Source: Neoceratodus forsteri
Taxonomy: Eukaryota > Chordata > Ceratodontiformes > Ceratodontidae
Direction: 5' to 3'
DNA length: 64,000 nt
Assembly: GCA_016271365.2 (NCBI GenBank)
Contig: CM057458.1
Span: forward strand, 197,442,501-197,506,500
The translations under genes were made by a program, and so were the position numbers. Shown here in pieces: positions 10,346-19,487 of this stretch (within the stretch, counting starts at the first letter, position 1; the number at the start of each line of letters is the position of its first letter). The notes below the pieces were generated by a model, which was not told the origin of the DNA, did no database searches, and worked only from the letters and a program-made list of their open reading frames with translations.

Positions 10346-11374
10346 AAGCCCGCTTTGGGGTTTCTCCTCAGGTGGCTGAGATCTTGGTGGAGGCTAGGAA
10401 GCCCATCACTAGGTCTACTTATGCCATGAAGTGGAAATGGTTCTCAATCTGGGCCACTTCAAAAGGCTTCCAGCCTTTCTCTTGCTCAGTTGGGTGACTG
10501 CTGGAGTACCTGCGTCACCTCTTCGACCTGGGTCTTAGTCACTCGTCTCTGAAGGTACACATGGCGGCCATTTCGGCCTACCATATTCCCTTTGCAGATA
10601 GGACGTTTGCTCAACTGGAAGTCTCTAAGACTTTCCTCAGAGGGGTTCTTCACTTGAGACCCCCTATCTGAGTTCCCACCCCTCCTTGGGATTTGAACTT
10701 CGTTCTTGAGAAACTTACTTTGCCTCCTTTTGAACTGGTAGCCTCAGCAGACATGAAGTTCCTTTCATGGAAGACGCTCTTCCTAGTGGCTATTACCTCT
10801 GTTCTGAGGATTTCCGAGTTCCAGGCCCTGATGTGTAAAATCCCGTACTTGATTTTTCACAAGGAACGCGTTGCTCTGCACACCAATCCTAAGTTTCTTC
10901 CCAAGGTGGTAGCGGAATCTACATTGAACTAGTCCATAGAATTACCCACCTTCTTTACGCAGTACTCCAATCAGGGGGAGTATCTACTTCACACTATGGA
11001 TGTTCACCGGATCCTGAGATACTACACTAACAGAACAAAGGATCTCAGAAAGACTGATCAACTTTTTTATCTCTTTTGCCCCCAAAAGAGAAGGCAATGC
11101 TGTTTCCAAGCAATGCCTGTCTAAATGGTTGGCTCAATGCATCACCTTCTGTTATGACAAGTACAACAAGACCCTTCCAGGTCAAATAAGAGGTCACTCC
11201 ACCAGAGGGGTTGCTTCCTCTGTGGCATGTTTCAAGAATGTGTCAGCAGCGGACATTTGTGCTGCCGCCACTTGGACTTCTGTCCATACATTTACAAAAC
11301 AATACAGTTTGGATATTGCCTCTCGCCGTAGAGCAGGCTTCGGGCTCGCTGTTCTGCAAGGCCTTCTCCCTTAA
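10346..11374 (+). pseudogene. DIRS copy B tyrosine recombinase
   Basis: YR of about 340 codons broken by stops. N-terminal part: ARKPITRSTYAMKWKWFSIW (10395-10455) and SSLKVHMAAISAYHIPFA. Catalytic part: LSWKTLFLVAITSVLRISEFQAL (first Arg in LRISE, about 10805), PYLIFHKERVALHTNPKFLPKVV, GEYLLHTMDVHRILRYY, RGHSTRGVASSVACFKNVSAADIC (HxxR box, 11190-11262) and AATWTSVHTFTKQYSLDIAS with the Tyr at the nucleophile position (about 11305). Stops or frame changes occur at 10496, 10669, 10930 and 11060. All four signature residues are visible, unlike in copy A. Confidence 0.85.
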
Positions 11375-11456
11375 GACCTTCACAGCTAGAGGATCTGCTT
11401 TGAGTAGCTTTCCTCCTCCCCGTGTGCTTCTTCTTGTTCCAGCCTGCTTGGGACTC

Positions 11457-11565
11457 AGTCCTATATGTAATTACCTACTGCAAGAGCCCTCTTGAAGTAA
11501 GATAGTACAGTTATGTAAGAACTTACTGTAACAGTAGATCTTTGAGAGAGGCTTTTGCAGTAGGT
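11457..11565 (+). repeat. Internal complementary region of copy B
   Basis: The left half, TCCTATATGTAATTACCTAC through CTTGAAGTAAGAT, is the reverse complement of the left end (5494 onward). The right half, TACAGTTATGTAAGAACTTAC through GATCTTTGAGAGAGG, is the reverse complement of the right end (to 11883). A two-base spacer AG (11504-11505) separates them. This is the diagnostic DIRS arrangement, the template through which the linear ends are joined in the circle model. Confidence 0.9.
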
Positions 11566-11649
11566 AATACCTTCCCACCCTCCATCCCCCTAAGCTTTTT
11601 CAGCTCCTTTTCCAGTGAGGGAAGTATCCGCTTCTCTCTCGTCTGGTCT

Positions 11650-11883
11650 CTCATGGCCTGTGGCAGGAAAGAATTAGAAGGCGGGCGTGAGGGACCGCCC
11701 CTTTATACCGACGTCTCCTGATGCCGGTCACCTGACATGGGGGCGGTCCCTCGCCAGAGACCGCTAGCTAGAAATTTTTCCGTGGGGTCCTGCTGCCTGC
11801 CAACGTCAGTCCTATATGTAATTACCTACTACAAGAGCCTCTCTCAAAGATCTACTGTTACGGTAAGTTCTTACGTAACTGTA
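11650..11883 (+). repeat. Right inverted terminal repeat of copy B
   Basis: Inverted match to the left repeat at 5494-5690, from GAAGGCGGGCGTGAGGGACC and CCCCTTTATACCGACGTC to the outer end ACGTAACTGTA. It includes the inverted TATAAAGGGG and CACCTGA boxes. Confidence 0.9.
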
Positions 11884-11954
11884 CTTGCTAGGAATGGTAT
11901 ATGTTGTTCATCCACATTGACCCACCCGACCTCCCCGGCTCGGCGCACAAACTT
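11884..11954 (+). repeat. DIRS copy A internal complementary region, right part
   Basis: CTAGGAATGGTATATGTTGT followed by TCATCCACATTG is the reverse complement of the A right-end block at about 12170-12200. It completes the ICR that starts before copy B at 5493. Its continuity across copy B shows that B landed inside the A ICR. Confidence 0.75.
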
Positions 11955-12233
11955 GGCTTCAAGCGGGCTAAGATCTGGCATCATGGGGAAGGAAGCCGAG
12001 GGTTATACCACCCAGGTGGGTGGGAGGAGCCACCTTTAAGACCTTACGGCAAGAATTACCTCATTTGTTCCCATAGACGCCAAATGCCGTCAGAACCATC
12101 CATTGTTAGAACTGACCCAAAATGGCCACCGGGAGCAAATGAGTTAAAAGGGAAAGAGACATGCCAAGAAGTGTGGTTGAACAACATATACCACTCCTAG
12201 AACTACTGTTACAGGTGAGTAACCTGTTTTTTT
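11955..12233 (+). repeat. Right inverted terminal repeat of copy A (family 1)
   Basis: Read in reverse it matches the copy D left end (47289-about 47480). Shared elements are the TCATGGGGAAGGAAGCCGAG region (inverted GGCCCCATGATGTC), GGTTATACCACCC (inverted GTAGTATAACCC), AGGTCTTAAAG, GGCATG and the TATGTTGTT block. It holds an inverted TATAA-like box. The outer end is GGTGAGTAACCTG plus a T-run. Confidence 0.75.
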
Positions 12234-12815
12234 GGTTGCAGTCACTTATGCTTGAAGGATTTCAGAGCTGCAGACTATCATGTGTGAGCCTCCTTATTTG
12301 ATTTTCAACAGACATGGTTTCTTTGCATATCGTTGCTAAGTTTTTACAGAAGGTAGTATCTGACTTTACATTGACTCAAACTGTCCACCTTCCTGTCTAC
12401 TACCCTGAGCATGCCAGTCAGGGTGAGGTAGTGCTGCATACTTTGGATGTACATAGAATACTGAGATACTATGTGAATCACACCATGGATTGCTGAAAAT
12501 CCTCTTGGCTTTTGCTTCATTCGCATCTGGGGAAAAAGAGGGCACCTTTGTCTAAACAGTACCTATCCACATGACTGGCACTTTGTATTATGTTTTGTTA
12601 TAGAAATACAATAAGGAACTTCCTGGTGTGGGTTATGGTCACTCCACAAGGGTTTGGCCACTTCTGTTGCTTGTTTTAGTAATGTTTCTGCAGCTGACAT
12701 TTATGCTGCAATCACATGGAGCACTGTCCATACTTCCACTAGGCATTATAGTCTCTAGGAGACATGTTGGATTTGGGCTTGCTGTGCTGCAAGGCCTGTT
12801 GTCTTGAATGTATAC
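12234..12815 (+). pseudogene. DIRS copy F tyrosine recombinase, C-terminal remnant
   Basis: Heavily decayed YR. DNA-level similarity to copies B, C and E is clear: TTGAAGGATTTCAGAGCT, the VHRILRYY equivalent near 12450-12470, GGTCACTCCACAAGGG (the GHSTR box, about 12636) and GTAATGTTTCTGCAGCTGAC followed by the ATW...H..Y region (12715-12755). It ends with CTGCAAGGCCTG(T)TGTC near 12803. No frame survives across the motifs. The N-terminal half was separated by copy A. Confidence 0.75.
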
Positions 12816-12849
12816 CAGACTGTACCAGCTTCCCACTGGCTTTTAGAAC

Positions 12850-13505
12850 TGCTTGGGATTTGTTCAAAAAGTTTGGCCTAATGGAGAAGATATCCTCAAA
12901 GAAGATAGCAAGAAGCCGGCCAGTGGCGCTGAGGGTTGAGGCGCTGGATGCCACACCTCGCGCCACACCAGCAACCCGAGTTTGGGAGCAGGCTCGAGCT
13001 GCCAGGGGTCAGCAAGGGAGGGAGAGGATTGAGTGTCCAGCGGCAGCTGTCCCATCCCAGTGATAGGTGGGCATGTCATCCTGCTTTTTGGCTGCCTCCT
13101 GCTGGAGGATAGAGGGCAACACCAGAGTCTAGGGCAATAAGTGTGGCATCGTGACGTGCATGCGATCATGGCCACATGGGGAAGAAACAGGAAAAATGCA
13201 AAAATATGTCTGCAGGCTATATGAAGCCCCTTCAGCGCACCGCTGCCTCTGGTACTGCCCGTATTGCCCGCTCCGGATATTTGCATGGGAAGGAGGAAGG
13301 ACAGCCCCTTCCCCTTCCACCCCCGGGGGGGATAATCCTTGGGAGACGTAGGGTTGGGGGTGCCTGGGGGGCGGGAGACTGGAGGAGGATGGAGGGCTGC
13401 CTGCATGCCAAGGAGGAAAAATAGAAGATGGAAAAAAAGAAGATAGAACAGTTACATACTTTCTGTAACAGTCAATCTTCGAAAGAATGTTCTCCATTAG
13501 ACCAT
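12850..13505 (+). repeat. Internal complementary region of copy F, interrupted
   Basis: Left half about 12860-12908 (AGTTTGGCCTAATGGAGAAG, CTCAAAGAAGAT) and right half about 13447-13505 (AACAGTTACATACTTTCTGT, CAATCTTCGAAAGAATG). With the insertion and one duplicate removed, the joint reads AAGAT-AG-AACAGTTA, the same layout and spacer position as in copy B. Confidence 0.65.
12909..13435. mobile_element. 527-bp insertion flanked by AAAGAAGATAG direct repeats
   Basis: The 11-bp direct repeat AAAGAAGATAG flanks this GC-rich block at 12898-12908 and 13436-13446. The block ends in an A-rich stretch (GGAAAAATAGAAGATGGAAAA). Target duplication plus an A-rich end fit LINE-mediated insertion (SINE, truncated LINE or retrocopy), but I do not recognise the inserted sequence and see no convincing reading frame in it. 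Confidence 0.55.
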
Positions 13506-13948
13506 GCTGTCTTTCCCTCCATCCCCTTTCTGCTTCAGTGAGAGTTATATCAGATATTGTACCTGAACCTGATCGATGGCTTTCTGTCCAGCACCATATC
13601 TCACCTTGTATGCCTGGTGCTGGTCTCATGTCCTGTTTCCCCATGGTTGTACGTCCTGTTATCCTGTCAGTTGGGTGCGGGAATGACAGTGGTGGAATGT
13701 TGGTGGCACGATTAGAGTGAATGTATTCTGGGCAGTCAGGACTTCTGTGCGGCAGTGAATGCAGGCAACGGGAACATAGGACCCTAACTGTGGTCCGCCC
13801 CACAGTGGGACCAACATGCAGTGTCACCAGCCAGGTGCACAACACAATTGCTTGTCGCACACCTTGCTGCCACCCATTTTGCTGCGCTCCAATTTTCCGT
13901 GAAGTTTGTTTCCACCCTATTGTGGGTGACCTGTAGGTTCTCCAAATC

Positions 13949-14323
13949 TAGGGCCAGATTTTCAAAAATGGAAAATTGCGCACATGCAAAAAAATAGAAG
14001 GTTGAGCAAGGGTGGGTTTTCTTGCACAACCACAGTTTTTCTGCATGCGCTCAGTTTTCAGTAAGGTTGCCCTTTTGCAGCCCTTTCTACAATTTTCGGC
14101 AGCTTGCACATTTTTTTTCCACAACTGTAGAAAAATGCTATGCCTAATATTACCAGGCGTAACATTATTTGCACAGCTGCAGAAAAAAGGGAAATGCCAC
14201 CTATGCGCATAAAATGCTGAAAATAGCATATTTGCAGGTGTGGGAATTTTTCCATGCACCATGGAGCTGCACACACGGACTTGCTCTCTGGGCCATGCCA
14301 GACCTTTGGAAATCTTCCCCCTA
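13949..14323. mobile_element. Possible non-autonomous DNA element (MITE-like)
   Basis: A 375-bp block with imperfect inverted ends. The left end is TAGGGCCAGATTTTCAAA; the right end in reverse is TAGGGGGAAGATTTCCAAA. It explains part of the unusually long distance between ICR and right repeat in copy F. No clear target duplication is visible, so class assignment stays open. Confidence 0.4.
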
Positions 14324-14384
14324 ATCTTCAGCAGGGAACTGAGGAGTGATGGCGCCCCAGACTAGCAAAAGTTTCCATGTGGTC

Positions 14385-14472
14385 CTAATGCCTGGCAGCT
14401 AGTTCAAAAGGTGTGGCCTAATGGAGGGAGATTCGCTTGAAGATCTACTATTACAGTAAGTACAGGACTGTT
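14385..14472 (+). repeat. Right terminal repeat of copy F
   Basis: GTTCAAAAGGTGTGGCCTAA, GGAGGGAGATTCGC and GATCTACTATTACAGTAAGT, then GACTGTT. Inverted counterpart of the ICR right half. It ends about 73 bp before the FOLH1-like exon. Confidence 0.65.
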
Positions 14473-14545
14473 GTTTTTAAGAAACTGTTTTCTTAACACT
14501 GTTACTCGTACTTTTATTGTAACATAATTCTTTTGAAATCCACAG
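14473..14545 (+). promoter_or_regulatory. Intron 3' end and splice acceptor of the FOLH1-like gene
   Basis: About 73 bp remain between the end of copy F and the exon. They hold a branch-point-like TTCTTAAC (about 14490-14497), T-rich stretches (TACTTTTATTG, TTCTTTTGAAATC) and the acceptor CACAG at 14541-14545. Everything upstream in the window is intron filled by retrotransposons. Confidence 0.7.
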
Positions 14546-14735
14546 ACACATCATTTTTGCTCCCAGTAGCCATAATAAGTATGCAGGAGAGTCTTTCCCC
14601 GGAATCTATGATGCCTTGTTTGACATTGAAAACAAACCTGACCAGCAGAAGGCTTGGGATGAAGTGAAGAGACAGATCTCGATTGCAGCCTTCACAGTAC
14701 AAGCTGCAGCAGAGACTCTAACAGAGGTAGCATAA
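14546..14735 (+). CDS. FOLH1: Terminal coding exon of a glutamate carboxypeptidase II family gene
   Basis: After the acceptor AG at 14544-14545, one base completes a split codon and 62 codons follow to TAA (14733-14735). The residues [16 protein letters not shown] and [14 protein letters not shown], with the ending [14 protein letters not shown], are the C-terminus of GCPII/NAALADase peptidases (family M28B), type II membrane zinc enzymes that release C-terminal glutamate from N-acetylaspartylglutamate or folyl-polyglutamate. Counting back from a 750-residue end as in human GCPII places the Lys-Tyr pair of HNKYAG at 699-700, residues known to contact the substrate glutamate. The exon belongs to the C-terminal helical/dimerisation domain and is intact. 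IIFAPSS, FDIENK and ISIAAF resemble NAALAD2; VQAAAETL and EVA resemble FOLH1, so the paralogue is not settled. Earlier exons are outside the window. Confidence 0.9.
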
Positions 14736-14959
14736 GACATCTTTGATAGCACATCGCAGACGGGTGTCTACCAGGCATATCATGATGAAAGAAGAGGCAG
14801 GGCAGCACCAACCAGATTTTTGATACCGTGAGCAATGATCATCTTTCTGATTAACAGAATATTCTAGACCTGTCCTGCTTTCATGAAAATAAAAAAGGAA
14901 GACAATCAGAAGACGGTTCTTTGGAAAATGTTTCCAGTTAACTGACTGTTTTTATTAAA
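14736..14959 (+). other. Probable 3' UTR start with poly(A) signals
   Basis: AATAAA at 14888-14893 (about 150 bp after the stop) and ATTAAA at 14954-14959 are candidate polyadenylation signals for the FOLH1-like mRNA. A further AATAAA lies at 15823-15828. Which is used cannot be told from sequence. Confidence 0.5.
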
Positions 14960-16474
14960 GTTCTCCACATTCTAATTCTACAGTCCAGTACTGTCATATT
15001 AGAATTTTAAAATTTCTAGTTAAATTTTGCTTTTCCTTGCTGCTCAAGGATATTTCAGTGTCATCTAGTGCATCTATGTAAATTATTAATTCAGACATAC
15101 AAGATCAACATGCTTTCAGATTTTAGGATACTTGATTTTTTTACTGCAGGGTTTTTTTTTTTAGCAAGTATTTCATTAGCTGCACTGTAAAGTTGTTAAC
15201 CCTGATAAAAACATATTAGGGTCTCTACGTCAAAAGTTGATGATTACTGTGAACTGCTACTAATGTGTGCTGCTGTATGTGCAAGTATACCTCTCAACCT
15301 TTCTTCACTTAAATGTGTAACAAGATGTGTGACAAATAACCAGAATGTGTGACATATCATCAAACATGGCACTGCAAGCTCAGAACTCTATGGCTATCGG
15401 TGCACTAATGTTCTTAATGTTTGCTGATAACTGAACATAATAGACCAATATGAATTTCTGCTTTAAAGTCTCAGTGGGAAATGTGGAATATCACCTTCCT
15501 CATGTGGGACGAAGAATTTCTGAGGGGAAAATGAATGACGTACCTCGTAATGTGTGACAGTTGAGAGGTATGCGTGCATACATTGTATTGCTAATTAACT
15601 TTTTCATATTGCAAGGTTACTGCATATGTGTGTGTGTGTGTGTGCCTGATAAACTGTCAGCAGTGACAGTCACACTCTGCGCCAGTACACCTGGGCCTAA
15701 ATTGTGGAGAAAAGGCTGCTGGGTCTATAAGGGTTATAGGAAGATGGATGGAGTACTGTTACAGAAGTCCCTTTCTGCTACATAGTGCTGAATTTGGCTT
15801 CTAATTATGTAGCTAATTTATCAATAAAAACTCAAAAAGCAGATACAAAACATCAAAACACTGTAGCACACTAAGGGCAAAGGTACTGTGGGCCATGCTG
15901 CCCTCAAGTAGCTGCTCTAGCCATGATTAGTTACCAGGGCACAGCTAGGACACAACAGATGGTACCAGGTACTGATATATTGTTATTATGGGGCACAACA
16001 TTTGTTTACCAGGGCATGTGCCCTGGTGTAGAGCCGCCACTGGCTGCCCTCTTGAAGTCATGGCAAGGGGAAACAAACATGAAAGTAAGGGTCCTGCCTT
16101 GAGACTCTGTGAGACCCCCCCCCCCCAAGCAATCTTTCATTTTTTTGCCTGGTCTGAGACCCTGCCTGACCCAGTACACTTTAAGCTTTGCAATCCACTC
16201 CCTTTTTTAGTTTCACGCTGCATCTGTCTGGATTCCACTAACTCTATAACCTATTTAAATCTTTTTAACAATTTTTTAAGAATTACATTTTTTTTGCTTT
16301 ATGCTTTTTTTCACTGTTGTCTGCTGCTGTTGTATGTTCCTTCAATTCCTGACTTTGTCATGCACTCCCGATAGCCTCCCAGCTCACCACTTCTTGGTTC
16401 TGTTCCTCTGGCTTCCCAGGCTTCCCACCACCATAGGGAAGTAAGTATCTCTTTGGAGCCATCAGCTGATCTTT

Positions 16475-16520
<46 letters not shown>

Positions 16521-16738
16521 GCAGGTCTCATCCTGCATACTTCCACCACTAGTGCCTCTCTGTCCTTATATAGGAACTGGCTTTCCACACTTTATCTCTT
16601 CATTGGGGATGATGGATCCTTTATTTTTCACCCACAACATCCCGCTAGAGGAGATGCTTGTGCAGTGGTATAGTCAGCTCCCTCCACTGGATGGGTTGCC
16701 TCCATATTGCTCCACAGGCTACCTATATAACATAACAT
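14960..16738. other. AT-rich flank, no gene recognised
   Basis: Contains a short (TG)n at about 15626-15644, a C-run near 16117-16126 and a T-rich stretch at about 16255-16310. I see no coding exon or clear repeat family. It may be distal 3' UTR or intergenic sequence. Confidence 0.5.
16476..16516 (+). repeat. (GT)n microsatellite
   Basis: Perfect GT dinucleotide run of about 41 bp. It is the cause of Thr-His and Cys-Val repeat artefacts in translated frames. Confidence 0.95.
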
Positions 16739-17503
16739 AAGAGTACACAATAGCAGGGGAGGTACTAATAACAACAGAAATGGAAAGGGACCTGGGGGTA
16801 GTCATATCAGATGACCTAAAGGTGGGTAAGCAATGTGAAAAGTCGGTAAGGAGAGCCGGGGGATACTGGGATGCATAGGAAGGGGCATCACAAGTAGAGA
16901 AAGGGAAGTGGTTATCCCTCTGTACAGACAGTTGGTGAGACCCCATCTGGAGTACTGTGTGCAGTTTTGGAGACCTCATCTACGCAAGGACATAGACAGG
17001 ATGGAAGCAGTCCAGAGGAGGGCAACTAAAATGGTGCAGGGTCTGCAGCAGAAACCACACGATGATAGACTGAGAGAGATTAATATGTATACTCTTGATG
17101 AAAGGAGGGCCGGGGGGACATGATAGAAACTTTCAAGTACCTCAAGGGAATCAACAAAGTCCAGGAGGGTAGTATCTTTAAGAAAAAGAGATGTGTAAGA
17201 ACAAGGGGGCACAATTTAAAGGTAGAGGGGGGATGGCTCAGGGGTAATGTGAGGACATTTTTTTTCACGGAGAGAGTGGTGGAAACATGGAACTGCCTTC
17301 CTGAGGAGGTTGTTGGGTCTAAAACAGTGGGGGAATTCAAACATGCATGGGACAGACATAAGGCAATTATAGTGGGAGGTTGCAGGAAGTAGGCTGTTGG
17401 TTCACTAGAATCTGCAGCTTATCCAGTAAGTAGGGGAAATGGGCAGACTGGGTGGGCCAAGTGGTCCTTATCTGCCGTCAAAGTCTATGTTTCTGTGTTT
17501 CTA
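16739..17503 (+). mobile_element. CR1-type LINE, 3' fragment
   Basis: 5'-truncated plus-strand CR1. It encodes the end of RT in broken frames: MERDLGVVISDDLKVGKQCEK, RPHLEYCVQFWRPHLRKDID, RMEAVQRRATKMVQGL, FKYLKGINKVQEGSIF and the last helices (VVGSKTVGEFKHAWDRHKAI). The 3' UTR has GGGCAGACTGGGTGGGCCAA and a CTATGTTTCTGTGTTTCTA tail. Nearly the same fragment occurs at 52206-53020. Confidence 0.88.
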
Positions 17504-19487
17504 AATGGTAGCAGAATACACTAGCTATCCCTGGGTTTGCTTTTATTTTTTTAATCTGCAGTTTTTATCTCCTTCCTGGCCAGGTCCCTATCTACCTCAG
17601 AGGACCACCCAGCCTTGTTACCCCAGGCTGCAGCCGACCTGTTCAGTCCCCAGATTCTCTCCCACCATCCAGAACACTTACAGATGGCATGAGGCTGTGC
17701 GCAGCCCAAGTGTACCAGATGTCATCCTACAGGCTGCAGTCTTTTTCCTCCATGCTGTTTCTCAAGCACACTGTTACAGCTTCACTAAGGAGAATGCAGA
17801 CAATTCCAAATCTAACCTTACTTAGTCATTCCAGCCAGCAGGTGGCAGTAGTGCTGCACAGAGCAGCATGCCGCCCTCACCCGGATAAGGAAAGCTCCTC
17901 TGGAACATTTCATTCGTCCTCCACCTGCCCAACCCTTTGACCCAGGGCACAATGGGCTTTTATTTATTTTATAGAGTATTTGGGAGTGACTGCAGGCCTC
18001 TTACTCCCTAGGCAGGTGAAGAGTAGACATTTCACAGCAGTGATGTGTTTGCTGTGCCTAGCACATATGGCTTAAAACCCCTCTCCTTTGGCTGTCTCTG
18101 GAGCGAGTTGTGGCTTTTGTCTCATAAGACCAATCAGCTGTGCCATCGTCAGATACCATGATCTGGACAGAAGTGTGGGATGGTGGCAGTGTCATACAGA
18201 GGCAAAACACAGGTTTTGTGTGCATCTAAGCAAGAGGCTGAAGGCACAGTAAATAATCTGCACAAGGAAACTGGATTATTGTCAAGAATAGTATTGGGAC
18301 AGTACCATTTACTATAAATCATTTACAGGGTATAATTTTTCAGCAGTTAGAACTGAGCATTGCCAAACATTACAATATGGGAGATAACTGCAACCAGTAT
18401 CTTATTGGGAGAATTTATGTATTGTTCAATTTAAAGAATAATGAAGATGATGTCAGAACAATTCGTTTGTTGTAAAATACAACGACTGTATTCCTGCATT
18501 TTGATTGACCAAAGGGTCTGGTCGGAGTAAAATTTTAGAGATGATCACATCTCAGTGTCTCATGCTTTGCCAATTTCAAGTGTTTTAAATTAAAGTTAAA
18601 AAAGAAAAAACTAAACATGCAGTCTGGCATGCCTAACTCCATTGGTGTGAAATGATCTTGAAATTATGCCCTTAGCCTATCTGTTCTCTCCAGTCAGAGA
18701 AGATTGAGGAAGACAGAACACCTGCCATTTCATAATAGAAAATGCTATAGTACACATGGAACATGATACCTAATCTGATCATGGTTTAATTGAATGTAGT
18801 TCCAAAAGATCAGCTAAACATCAGGGAATGCTGGGGGATGCTCCTATGGGGTTGGCTACCCCAACTCTGAAATCAATTCCCAAAATAGCAGCAGTTCTTT
18901 TTTTAAAGTGTGTGGAGTAATGCTGCTATTTTTGGAATTTATTTAAATGAATCCTTGAAGATATGAGTTACTGGCAAATGCTGTGTTGTCCCATTATGAA
19001 TTTACCAAACTTAATTTATCTCTGCGCACCTCAGTGAATCTGTAAGGTCTAACAACCACAACACAATGTGGTTTGAAGTAGCCCTGAGAGCACAGGAGGC
19101 AGTTGACCAAAACAACCTGTCCAGATGTTTAGGAGGGCAGACTTTGGAAGTATTGAAGAGGAGCATAGGGAAAGGCTCATGTGGTATCAGCAACTGGAAG
19201 GGGCAGAGAGCAAGTGTGAGCATAATAAAGAATGAAGGAACTTTAGGTGTCATAAAAGGCCTCAGATAGGTGGGTAAGGGAAAGAGGCACTCAGGGCCTT
19301 GGTGGATTAGGGCACGTTTGAAGGGGAAAAAGTGGCCCTCAAAGTGCATGTAAGGCCGATCAGATGAAGCCAGGCAGGGAGCTCTTCAATGTAAAAACAA
19401 AGGACACTAGCAAGGCAGTGAGATGGGCCAAAGCAGAGGTGGAACTCAAGAGCTTAATATTACATTACGGGTGAGGGTAATTCTATA
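17504..19487. other. Unassigned sequence, no feature recognised
   Basis: About 2 kb without a convincing exon, repeat or element. It has an oligo-T/oligo-A content typical of unique intergenic or old decayed DNA. The frames present are short and match nothing I recognise. Confidence 0.4.

Larger units (their letters stand above)
5494..11883 (+). mobile_element. DIRS-type retrotransposon copy B (family 2), structurally complete
   Basis: Full-length DIRS element of about 6.4 kb inside the ICR of copy A. It begins ATCTTACTTCAAGAGG and ends GTTCTTACGTAACTGTA. The left (5494-about 5690) and right (about 11650-11883) terminal repeats are inverted copies sharing a block of about 170 bp. An ICR at about 11457-11565 contains the reverse complements of both outer ends back to back. 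Internal order is gag, RT, RNase H, methyltransferase-like segment, YR. No target-site duplication is visible, as expected for recombinase-mediated insertion. Coding frames carry several frameshifts and stops. Copy E is its closest relative in the window. Confidence 0.92.
1..12233 (+). mobile_element. DIRS-type retrotransposon copy A (family 1), 5' end outside window
   Basis: Plus-strand DIRS element entered at the end of gag and followed through RT, RNase H, a methyltransferase-like segment, tyrosine recombinase (YR), ICR and right inverted terminal repeat. It is interrupted by a reverse CR1 (about 2606-4722) and by DIRS copy B (5494-11883). Family 1 is defined with copy D: the A right end (about 11955-12233), read in reverse, matches the D left end from 47289, including the CTAGGA start, the TATGTTGTT core and the GGTATAACCCTC block. 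A ends in a T-run at about 12229-12233, where copy F recombinase sequence begins. Coding frames contain stops and frameshifts, so this copy is dead. The outer boundary is good to a few bases. Confidence 0.85.
12234..14472 (+). mobile_element. DIRS-type retrotransposon copy F, 3' part
   Basis: Residual DIRS element into which copy A is inserted. It holds a decayed YR C-terminus (12234-12815), an ICR (12850-13505, split by a 527-bp insertion) and a right terminal repeat ending near 14472. The right end (GTGTGGCCTAATGGAGGGAG, GATCTACTATTACAGTAAGT) is the reverse complement of the ICR right half at 13447-13505. It is more diverged than B or E and is probably the oldest element of the stack. Its 5' part lies before the window. 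Confidence 0.75.

Noticed and set aside
10346..11374. Phage or bacterial integrase contamination, suggested by tyrosine recombinase motifs
   Set aside because: The recombinase is joined to RT, RNase H and DIRS end repeats and sits next to a vertebrate exon, so it is a DIRS gene.
15830..16050. Possible DNA transposon with TTACCAGGGCA-like repeats
   Set aside because: The repeated words are short and in the same orientation; no inverted ends or duplication could be shown.
16311..16588. Minus-strand frames with long Thr-His repeats
   Set aside because: They are translations of the (GT)n microsatellite at 16476-16516 and have no other coding support.
17505..17940. Possible host exon after a CTGCAG acceptor-like site near 17560
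   Set aside because: The frame matches no protein family I recognise and has no matching donor; kept as unassigned DNA.
19011..19349. 112-codon minus-strand frame in the unassigned region
   Set aside because: No motif, no start context and no neighbouring exon support; likely chance.
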